Origin: Chromobacterium haemolyticum
GTDB taxonomy: Bacteria > Pseudomonadota > Gammaproteobacteria > Burkholderiales > Chromobacteriaceae
NCBI RefSeq assembly: GCF_002081825.1
Contig: NZ_MUKU01000044.1
Span: forward strand, 1-39,897
Reading direction: 5' to 3'
DNA: 39,897 nucleotides
This document shows, one piece after another, positions 34,358 to 39,897 of this stretch (positions are counted from its first letter, which is position 1; the number at the start of each line of letters is the position of its first letter). The notes beneath the pieces are model-generated. The model had not been told where the DNA came from, searched no databases, and saw nothing but the letters and a program-made list of their open reading frames with translations. A program made the position numbers and the translations under genes.

Positions 34358-35437
34358 ATGGACGCCGTACGCCACACCCTTCCCGATCCTCGCCAGTACC
34401 ACCCGCAAGTGGCGCTGACCAATATGCTGATTCACAACGCCCAGTCGGCGCTGAACGCCAAGACCGAGTCCGATCGGGAAATGTGGTTCTCCGCGGTGCG
34501 CGATGCGATGGCCGAGATGCTGGCGCGCGGCGAACTGCTGTCCATTTCGGTGGCGCTGGCCATGGTGCCGTCTCAGCAATGCTATCAATTGGTGTGGGAC
34601 GCGCTGCGCGACGCGGTGGAAAACGCCGGCGGCGGCCGCGCCATCGTCTTCGCCATGCCGCTGGTGTTGGTGGCAGGCAGCAAGAGCCAGACCACGCTGC
34701 CCGGCGAGATTGCCGACGCGGCCGGCCTGAACCAGTTGCTGCGCGAACACGGCGTGTTCGCCGCCGACGCCGACGTCGCCCTGGGCGGAGCGTTATTGCA
34801 TCCGGACAGCGTGGTGGGCTTGGATTCCGCCCAACTCTATAAGCTGTCCCGCGATCCTGCCCATGCGCGCGCGCTGTTGCCGCAACAGTCGGCGCCGATC
34901 ACGGTGAAGGAAGAGGGCGTGTTCCTGCGCTACCTGCTGGGCGTCGCGATCCAGCCGGAAGGCGCTGAGCCGCCGCTGCGTCTGGGCGGCGCGGTGGGCG
35001 CTTGGGGCATGCCGCTGATGAAATTCCTGGGGGAGCAATTGAAAGCCGAGGGCGTGACGCTGTTCCCCATCGCCCGCCCGCCGATGCCGGCGATGCAGGC
35101 CATGGTGGCCGGCAACTACGCTCGCTTCGAGGTGGCGATGCAGGTGTTTGCCAGCAGCCAGATCCGCAGGCTGCGGGAACTGAACAAGGAGCCGGTGGCC
35201 ATCCTGTCCGCTCACGACAACGGCGAGTTGCACATCACTCTGTCCGCAGAAGGCGACGAGCGTAATTGGGAAGCCTTCGTCTGGCCGCTGGCAGCATTGG
35301 ACAATGTGCAGTTGATTGAGGAAAGCTTCCGCGAATTGATGGCGGAATGCCATGTGCGCGAGGTGCATGTGCTGCCGGAACTGCATCCAGACAGCAAGGA
35401 TGGCGTGCCCCTGTTCTTCACCGCCGACGATTTGTAA
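34358..35437 (+). CDS. Conserved protein of unknown function
   Basis: The protein has 359 residues and is not recognised. It has no signal peptide or membrane helix and looks cytoplasmic. Codon use and GC match the neighbouring housekeeping genes and the frame is complete, so it is a real gene. Features are an N-terminal helical part (HPQVALTNMLIHNAQSALNA), a central block with GGAVGAWGMPLMKFLGEQLK and a C-terminal acidic part ending FFTADDL. It stands alone between a long intergenic region and a strong terminator. Confidence 0.8.
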   Translation: MDAVRHTLPDPRQYHPQVALTNMLIHNAQSALNAKTESDREMWFSAVRDAMAEMLARGELLSISVALAMVPSQQCYQLVWDALRDAVENAGGGRAIVFAMPLVLVAGSKSQTTLPGEIADAAGLNQLLREHGVFAADADVALGGALLHPDSVVGLDSAQLYKLSRDPAHARALLPQQSAPITVKEEGVFLRYLLGVAIQPEGAEPPLRLGGAVGAWGMPLMKFLGEQLKAEGVTLFPIARPPMPAMQAMVAGNYARFEVAMQVFASSQIRRLRELNKEPVAILSAHDNGELHITLSAEGDERNWEAFVWPLAALDNVQLIEESFRELMAECHVREVHVLPELHPDSKDGVPLFFTADDL

Positions 35438-35464
35438 GCCTCGTCCCGCCTTGTTCAATGATCC

Positions 35465-35489
35465 AGCCCCGCCCTGAGCGGGGCTTTGT
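35465..35489 (+). terminator. Terminator of the gene at 34358-35437
   Basis: An 8-bp stem AGCCCCGC/GCGGGGCT (35465-35472, 35478-35485) with loop CCTGA is followed by TTTG. It lies 27 bases after the stop codon and between convergent genes. Confidence 0.75.
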
Positions 35490-35498
35490 CATGGGGCT

Positions 35499-36431
35499 TC
35501 AGCGTTCCGCCTCCGGCTGCGGCCGCGCCCACGGCGCGACGGCCAGCCGCGCCGCCAGATAGTCGATCAAGGCCTGTACCCGCGCCGGCCGGCTGCGGCC
35601 CGGCGGCGTCAGGATATAGAGCGCGATCGGGTCCACCTGCCAATCCATCATCACGGTTTCCAGTTCGCCGGCCTGCAAGTCTCGCCAGGCCAGGAATTCC
35701 GGCTGCAGCGCCAGACCCAGGCCGGCGCGTAGAGCCGGCGTCAACGCCTCGGCGTTGTTGACCCGCAGCGGCGAGGGCATTTCCAGCGCGAACTCGCCTT
35801 CATCCGCGTGGCGGAAGCGCCAGAACTGGCCGCCGGGCGCGTTGCTGTACAACAGCGCGCGGTGTTCGGCCAGTTCGCGGGGATGGCGAGGCCGGCCGTG
35901 GCGCGCGAAATACGCCGGCGAGCCCACCAGCAGGATGCGCACCGCGCACAGGCGGCGGGCCAGCAGGCTGGAGTCGGCCAGCGAGGCGATGCGCAGCGCC
36001 AGGTCCAGCCGTTTGGCCACCAGATCCACCTGTTCGTCGCTGAAATGGAAATCCAGCTCCACTTCCGGATGCCGCGCCATGAACTCCGGCAGCAGAGGCG
36101 CCAGATGGGACAAGCCAAAGGACATTGGCGCGGTCACCCGCACCGGCCCGCGCAAGCTGGTGGAGTGTTCAGCGATGTCCGCCTCCACCGCCTCGCCCTC
36201 CGCCAGGATGCGGCTGGCCCGCTCCAGCGCGGCGTGGCCGGCCTCGGTCAAGGACAGCCGCCGCGAGCTGCGGTGCAACAGCATGGTCTTCATCCGGGCT
36301 TCCAGGCGCGTGATGGCCTTGGACACCGTGGCTTGGGACAGCGTTAGCTCCGCGGCGGCGCGCGCGAAGGAGCCGCATTCCGCCACCTTGGCGAAAATCG
36401 CCCAGGCTTCCAGGTCGGGCAGTCGTTTCAT
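35499..36431 (-). CDS. LysR-family transcriptional regulator
   Basis: The protein has 310 residues. The N-terminal winged helix-turn-helix reads AIFAKVAECGSFARAAAELT followed by LSQATVSKAITRLEARM. The effector domain starts with GPVRVTAPMSFGLSHLAPLL and belongs to the CrgA/AaeR-like branch of the family. It is divergent from the pirin gene, a common pairing, and probably regulates it. The start at 36431 fits the usual family N terminus (MKRLPDLEAW); the frame can extend to a TTG at 36476. No clear ribosome site precedes either start. Confidence 0.92.
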   Translation of the reverse strand: MKRLPDLEAWAIFAKVAECGSFARAAAELTLSQATVSKAITRLEARMKTMLLHRSSRRLSLTEAGHAALERASRILAEGEAVEADIAEHSTSLRGPVRVTAPMSFGLSHLAPLLPEFMARHPEVELDFHFSDEQVDLVAKRLDLALRIASLADSSLLARRLCAVRILLVGSPAYFARHGRPRHPRELAEHRALLYSNAPGGQFWRFRHADEGEFALEMPSPLRVNNAEALTPALRAGLGLALQPEFLAWRDLQAGELETVMMDWQVDPIALYILTPPGRSRPARVQALIDYLAARLAVAPWARPQPEAER

Positions 36432-36492
36432 AAATAGGCAGGAGTTGGATAGATTGATTCCAATTTTAGCGTTCAAAAATCAGTATGGCGCA

Positions 36493-36505
36493 TTGATTGC
36501 ATCAA
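36493..36505. promoter_or_regulatory. Possible LysR-type operator (T-N11-A)
   Basis: TTGATTGCATCAA is a perfect dyad with the T-N11-A spacing of LysR-family sites. It lies about 73 bp upstream of the expected transcription start of the pirin gene, the usual activator position. It is not an FNR box, because the spacer is 3 and not 4 bases. Confidence 0.5.
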
Positions 36506-36536
36506 AAATGGAAAGAATGCTATTCGATCCCTCGGC

Positions 36537-36565
36537 TTATCAGCCCCTGGCCCGCTGCGTATAGT
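36537..36565 (+). promoter_or_regulatory. Promoter of the pirin gene
   Basis: TTATCA (36537-36542) and TATAGT (36560-36565) are separated by exactly 17 bp, a good sigma-70 match. Transcription would start near 36572, about 50 bases before the start codon. Confidence 0.55.
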
Positions 36566-36623
36566 GGCTGCATCGGACGCGTCGCCGCGCAGGCGGCGCC
36601 TCGCCACAATATTGGAGGACCAT

Positions 36624-37325
36624 ATGATCGAGCATCGTCCCTTCGCCGCCTTGGGCGGCGCCCATCATGGCTGGCTGGACGCCAAGCACCATTTCTCCTT
36701 TGCCGAATACCACGACCCGGCGCGCATGCACTGGGGCGCGCTGCGGGTATGGAACGACGACGTCATCGCGCCGGGCACCGGCTTCCCGCCGCATCCGCAC
36801 GCGGACATGGAAATCGTCACCTATGTCCGCGAAGGCGCGATCAGCCACCGCGACAATCTGGGCAACCAGGGCCGCACCGAGGCCGGCGACGTGCAAGTGA
36901 TGAGCGCCGGCCGCGGCATCGTGCATTCCGAATACAATCTGGAAGCCGTCGACACCCGCATCTTCCAGATCTGGATCATGCCGGAGCGACGCGGCGGGGA
37001 CCCGTCCTGGGGTAGCAAGCCCTTTCCCAAGGCGGACCGCTCCGGCGCCTTCATCGCGCTGGCCAGCGGCATGGACGGCGACGATCAGGCCTTGCCCATC
37101 CGCGCCGACGCCCGCGTGCTGGGCGCCACCCTCAAAGCCGGCGAAAGCGCGGACTATCCGCTGGGCGCGGAGCGCCGCGGCTACCTGGTGCTGGCCCGCG
37201 GCCGGGCGGAAGTCAACGGCGTGGCGCTGCAAGCCCGCGACGGCGCGGCGATTAAGGACGAGGCGCTGTTGCGCATCGTCGCCAGCGAAGACGCCGAGCT
37301 GATTCTGGTGGATAGCCGGGAGTGA
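36624..37325 (+). CDS. Pirin-family protein (YhaK-like bicupin)
   Basis: The protein has 233 residues, the usual length for bacterial pirins. The metal-binding residues of the N-terminal cupin are His57 and His59 in PPHPHADME, His101 and Glu103 in IVHSEYN. The segment TYVREGAISHRDNLGNQGR is typical. Some relatives have quercetinase activity or respond to oxidative stress; the substrate here is unknown. GGAGG lies 5 bases before the ATG at 36624; the longer frame from 36564 has no meaning. It is divergent from the LysR gene and probably controlled by it. Confidence 0.93.
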   Translation: MIEHRPFAALGGAHHGWLDAKHHFSFAEYHDPARMHWGALRVWNDDVIAPGTGFPPHPHADMEIVTYVREGAISHRDNLGNQGRTEAGDVQVMSAGRGIVHSEYNLEAVDTRIFQIWIMPERRGGDPSWGSKPFPKADRSGAFIALASGMDGDDQALPIRADARVLGATLKAGESADYPLGAERRGYLVLARGRAEVNGVALQARDGAAIKDEALLRIVASEDAELILVDSRE

Positions 37326-37338
37326 GGAGATGAAAGAC

Positions 37339-37366
37339 AAAGCGCCGGGTATCCGGCGCTTTTTTC
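37339..37366 (+). terminator. Terminator of the pirin gene (possibly bidirectional)
   Basis: A 10-bp stem AAAGCGCCGG/CCGGCGCTTT (37339-37348, 37353-37362) with loop GTAT runs into further T bases. It touches the stop codon of the convergent small gene and may serve both strands. Confidence 0.88.
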
Positions 37367-37550
37367 AAACCACGCGCAGTTTGCGCGTTGGCGGTTTCTT
37401 CGATGATGGTGGGTTGGATTCCACCTTGACTACAGTTCCTTTGGAACAAGCCTCACCGAGATCATGGCTTAGCTTAGCCAAGCTATGGGCGGTGCTCTGG
37501 GACACATAGATCCGCTTCTTGGCATTGGGTGATTTAACGCTGTTTTTCAT
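37365..37550 (-). CDS. Small basic protein of unknown function
   Basis: The predicted protein has 61 residues and is not recognised. It is strongly basic (KSPNAKKRIYVSQSTAHSL at the start, PPSSKKPPTRKLRVV at the end), so it may bind nucleic acid. The ATG at 37550 overlaps the end of the upstream gene by 17 bases and no strong ribosome site is seen; a longer frame reaches 37658. The region has lower GC than its neighbours, so it may be acquired. Real expression is uncertain. Confidence 0.45.
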   Translation of the reverse strand: MKNSVKSPNAKKRIYVSQSTAHSLAKLSHDLGEACSKGTVVKVESNPPSSKKPPTRKLRVV

Positions 37551-38121
37551 AGCCGATATACCCCGTATCCTCAAGCCCCGCGTTGTGGATGGCGCTAAAG
37601 CCCAGTTCTTGGATGAGCCGGTGATTACAGTGACAAACTCCATCATAGAACCTGCCAAGCCCCGGAGCCGGCTTGTAAAAGTACTGCCTTGCTTCAGCTA
37701 CAAGCCGACTATGGTAGACAACAATTTCAAGTAAATGTTGCCCAAAACTGAAAATTTGGCGGGGGTTGTCCAAGCGCCATGAGGCCGGCTCGTAGATATG
37801 GTCGCGGCTGATAGCATCGGCTCGCATGAACTTTACCAACCGGCTTGTGTGCATGTCGGGTTCAAAGTCATGCGCCCAAGTCCGGATAAAGTCACGCACC
37901 TCCTGCTCATCGTCTCCAGGCACTTCTCCCGCCAGGCTGGCAAAATACATTAGGTAGCGGTAGGCGCCAAAAACAAATGGCACGACTTCGAAGAAGCCAT
38001 TGGCATGATGGGCTAAGGAGACGCGGTAGATATTTCCCACCCACGCGGAGCGCTGATCCGGCGTGAGTGCACCTGCGAACCACTCCGTCGGCATGGCTTG
38101 GTTTTGATCCAGCCAAAACAT
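37534..38121 (-). CDS. Protein of unknown function in a lower-GC patch
   Basis: The protein has 195 residues and is not recognised. It is rich in aromatic residues and His (HHANGFFEVVPFVFGAYRYL, WAHDFEPDMHTSRLVKFM, GFGQ-like FSFGQHLLEIVVYHSRLV), with no signal peptide and no clear catalytic motif. The base composition is less GC-rich than the flanking pirin and glyA genes, which suggests horizontal acquisition. The start MFWLDQNQAMPTEWF is at 38121; an ATG nine codons in is possible. It overlaps the small gene at 37365 and both end near the pirin terminator. Confidence 0.65.
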   Translation of the reverse strand: MFWLDQNQAMPTEWFAGALTPDQRSAWVGNIYRVSLAHHANGFFEVVPFVFGAYRYLMYFASLAGEVPGDDEQEVRDFIRTWAHDFEPDMHTSRLVKFMRADAISRDHIYEPASWRLDNPRQIFSFGQHLLEIVVYHSRLVAEARQYFYKPAPGLGRFYDGVCHCNHRLIQELGFSAIHNAGLEDTGYIGYEKQR

Positions 38122-38415
38122 TCATCTTTCTCCACTGAGACGAACCATTGGAAGAGGGCGCTTGCCACAAGATGAGATGCAAGCAAGGCCGTAGCCCTTG
38201 CAAAGCGATCCATGGGCGCTTGGCATTGTTGCTTTATCCAATGCTGGGCTGCAAATCGCGGTGGCTTTGTCTCCTTACCGGTGGGGTGTGGGAGCGATGG
38301 AAGTGGCGCGCGGGCGCTTGCCGTTTCCTCTCGCAATTGCTTCACGTTAAGGATTTCGCTCTGGCATTTCGTGTAGAATGCCCGCATCGTTAACCCTTTG
38401 ATGGATGAGTCAAAG

Positions 38416-39663
38416 ATGTTCGCTGCTGACCAGACGATTGCCAAATTCGACCCCGAACTCGCCGCCGCCATTGCGGCCGAGTGTCAACGCCAGGAAGATC
38501 ACATCGAGTTGATCGCCTCGGAAAACTACACCAGCCCCGCGGTGATGGAAGCCCAGGGCTCCCAACTGACCAATAAGTACGCCGAAGGCTACCCGGGCAA
38601 GCGCTTCTACGGCGGTTGCGAACACGTGGATGTGGTGGAACAGCTCGCCATCGACCGCGTCAAGCAGCTGTTCGGCGCGGAATACGCCAACGTGCAGCCG
38701 CACTCCGGCAGCCAGGCCAACCAGGCGGTGTACTTCTCCATCCTGAAGCCGGGCGACACCGTGATGGGTATGAACCTGGGCCACGGCGGCCACCTGACCC
38801 ACGGCTCCCCGGCCAACCTGTCCGGCAAGATGTTCAACATCGTTGCTTACGGCCTGAACGACAAGGAAGAAATCGACTACGACGACATGGAACGCGTAGC
38901 GATGGAAACCAAGCCCAAGCTGATCATCGGCGGCGCTTCCGCTTACGCGCTGCGTTTCGACTTCGAGCGCATGGGGCAGATCGCCAAGAAATGCGGCGCT
39001 TACTTCATGGTGGACATGGCGCATTACGCCGGTCTGATCGCCGCCGGCGTTTACCCGAACCCGGTGCCGTTCGCCGACTTCGTGACCTCGACCACCCACA
39101 AGACCCTGCGCGGTCCGCGCGGCGGCATCATCCTGGCCAAGGCCGAGTTCGAGAAGAGCATCAACAGCAATGTGTTCCCGACCCTGCAAGGCGGCCCGCT
39201 GGAGCACGTGATCGCCGCCAAGGCCGTGGCCTTCAAGGAAGCGCTGCTGCCTGAGTTCAAGGTGTATCAGGAACAGGTGCTGAAGAACGCCGCCATCATG
39301 GCCAAGACCCTGGGCGAGCGCGGCGTGCGCATCGTATCCGGCCGCACCGAGAGCCATGTGTTCCTGGTGGACCTGCGCGCCAAGGGCCTGACCGGCAAGG
39401 CCGCCGACGCGCTGCTGGGCCGCGCTCACATCACTGTGAACAAGAACGCGATTCCGAACGACCCGGAAACCCCGTTCGTGACCTCCGGCATCCGCATCGG
39501 CTCCCCGGCCATCACCACCCGCGGCTTCAAGGAAGCCGAAGCCATCCAGGTGGCCAACTTGGTGGCGGACGTGCTGGACAACCCGAACGACGACGCGCTG
39601 ATCGCCCGCGTAGCGGAGCAAGCCACCGCGCTGTGTCACCGTTTCCCGGTGTACTCCAAATAA
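38416..39663 (+). CDS. glyA: Serine hydroxymethyltransferase
   Basis: The protein has 415 residues and interconverts serine and glycine with tetrahydrofolate, supplying one-carbon units. [37 protein letters not shown] and the pyridoxal-phosphate Lys229 in [12 protein letters not shown] are diagnostic; the Lys has the same number as in E. coli. The start at 38416 (MFAADQTI) fits the family; an in-frame ATG at 38401 would add five residues, and neither has a clear ribosome site. A TAGAAT (38374-38379) may be the -10 box. The sequence from 38122 to 38415 has no supported gene or riboswitch. Confidence 0.97.
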   Translation: MFAADQTIAKFDPELAAAIAAECQRQEDHIELIASENYTSPAVMEAQGSQLTNKYAEGYPGKRFYGGCEHVDVVEQLAIDRVKQLFGAEYANVQPHSGSQANQAVYFSILKPGDTVMGMNLGHGGHLTHGSPANLSGKMFNIVAYGLNDKEEIDYDDMERVAMETKPKLIIGGASAYALRFDFERMGQIAKKCGAYFMVDMAHYAGLIAAGVYPNPVPFADFVTSTTHKTLRGPRGGIILAKAEFEKSINSNVFPTLQGGPLEHVIAAKAVAFKEALLPEFKVYQEQVLKNAAIMAKTLGERGVRIVSGRTESHVFLVDLRAKGLTGKAADALLGRAHITVNKNAIPNDPETPFVTSGIRIGSPAITTRGFKEAEAIQVANLVADVLDNPNDDALIARVAEQATALCHRFPVYSK

Positions 39664-39704
39664 GCCAAGCTGGTCTTGGTCGCTGAAAGACGCCCTCAGG
39701 GGCT

Positions 39705-39738
39705 AATGCCAGTCAGTTAACGCTGACTGGCATTTTTC
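39705..39738. terminator. Strong stem-loop downstream of glyA, inside the IS4-like end
   Basis: A 12-bp perfect stem AATGCCAGTCAG/CTGACTGGCATT (39705-39716, 39723-39734) with loop TTAACG is followed by a T run. It can end glyA transcription, yet it is formed by the terminal bases of the insertion sequence and overlaps the transposase stop codon. Confidence 0.75.
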
Positions 39739-39896
39739 GTTGGATATTTGTGTGCCCTGTTCTTCACGACTCGCGGGCAATGTCGGCCTGGTCTGCGTGG
39801 TGGCAGCACAAACAGCCTCGACTGCTCCAGTAAGCGCGCCAATTGGGCGGGTAACGTACCTGCTGATGCCAGACTGGCAAAGCACAACACATTCAA
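39717..39896 (-). CDS. IS4-family transposase, C-terminal fragment (cut by window edge)
   Basis: On the minus strand the frame is open from the window edge to the TAA at 39717-39719. It reads LARLLEQSRLFVLPPRRPGR, then CPRVVKNRAHKYPTKNASQR. The pattern of PPRR, PRVVK, a basic stretch with KYP and a short polar end is typical of IS4-family transposase C termini. The catalytic DDE residues lie outside the window. The overlapping frame 39703-39885, shifted by one base, has no such similarity and is rejected. Confidence 0.65.
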   Translation of the reverse strand: MNVLCFASLASAGTLPAQLARLLEQSRLFVLPPRRPGRHCPRVVKNRAHKYPTKNASQR

Positions 39897-39897
39897 T

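Larger units (their letters stand above)
39704..39897 (-). mobile_element. End of an IS4-family insertion sequence (cut by window edge)
   Basis: The sequence starting TAATGCCAGTCAGTTAA at 39704 is close to what I recall of the IS4 terminal inverted repeat (TAATGCCGATCAGTTAAG). It is followed by the transposase C terminus on the minus strand. The element therefore begins about 40 bases after the glyA stop codon and continues beyond the window. The exact boundary and the target duplication cannot be checked here. Confidence 0.6.

Noticed and set aside
36493-36505. A second FNR box upstream of the pirin gene
   Set aside because: The half-sites TTGAT and ATCAA are separated by 3 bases, whereas FNR requires 4; a LysR-type site fits better.
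38148-38393. Plus-strand open frame of 81 codons upstream of glyA
   Set aside because: No ribosome site, no family similarity, and it runs over the glyA promoter region.
38122-38415. Glycine or other riboswitch before glyA
   Set aside because: No conserved riboswitch core was recognised and the likely -10 box is only about 40 bases before the start codon, leaving no room for an aptamer.

Overview
The window looks like a piece of the chromosome of a GC-rich betaproteobacterium of the order Neisseriales, most likely Chromobacterium or a close relative. This is inferred from the base composition, the E. coli-like but GC-shifted housekeeping proteins (GlyA, IlvD, Lgt) and interspersed repeats whose core resembles the Correia elements of Neisseria. 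No rRNA or tRNA gene, CRISPR array or phage module was seen.

Layout. 1-166: the 3' end of an IS5-family insertion sequence. 170-6778: a chaperone-usher fimbrial operon (pilin, chaperone, usher, tip adhesin). 6843-11032: pncA, a copper export pair (copA-copZ) behind a CsoR-like operator, and a higBA toxin-antitoxin pair. 11076-16319: a DUF190 protein, a metallo-beta-lactamase-fold hydrolase, an M14 peptidase and a divergent S9 peptidase with a perfect FNR/ANR box between them. 16470-19074: an amino-acid ABC transporter (binding protein, two permeases) without an ATPase gene. 19525-25475: a ynbABCD-like phospholipid gene cluster with an inserted plsC-type acyltransferase and two small membrane proteins; ynbC carries a frameshift. 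25640-28838: phnDCE, with two PhnE modules fused. 28971-31873: lgt and ilvD. 32127-33221: an orphan fimbrial adhesin. 34358-38121: an unknown conserved gene, a LysR/pirin divergent pair and two unrecognised genes of lower GC. 38416-39663: glyA. 39704-39897: the end of an IS4-family element.

The most unusual feature is a set of short interspersed repeats. Family A (about 130-145 bp, eight copies at 170, 1558, 6644, 16330, 18016, 25510, 31941 and 33341) has inverted ends close to GAACCTGTTTACGATCT and sits between TNA trinucleotides. Its ends match the end of the IS5-family element at the left edge of the window, so it is probably a MITE mobilised by that transposase. Family B (about 112-120 bp, two copies plus a 10-bp end remnant) has ends GACCCGCTAA/TTAGCGGGTC and a core that recalls the Neisseria Correia repeat. 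Both complete B copies lie directly 3' of an A copy, separated by a shared TTA. Three genes end with a stop codon that is exactly the TNA trinucleotide bordering an A or B element, and a fourth stop codon borders the B remnant. Copies whose two flanks differ may mark deletions, one of which could have removed the missing ABC ATPase gene.

How genes work together: the ynb cluster could form a self-contained route from lysophosphatidic acid through CDP-diacylglycerol to a phosphatidyl-alcohol phosphate and its dephosphorylated product. CopA and CopZ form a copper efflux and chaperone pair. The fimbrial genes encode a complete secretion and assembly line, and the orphan adhesin may supply an alternative tip.
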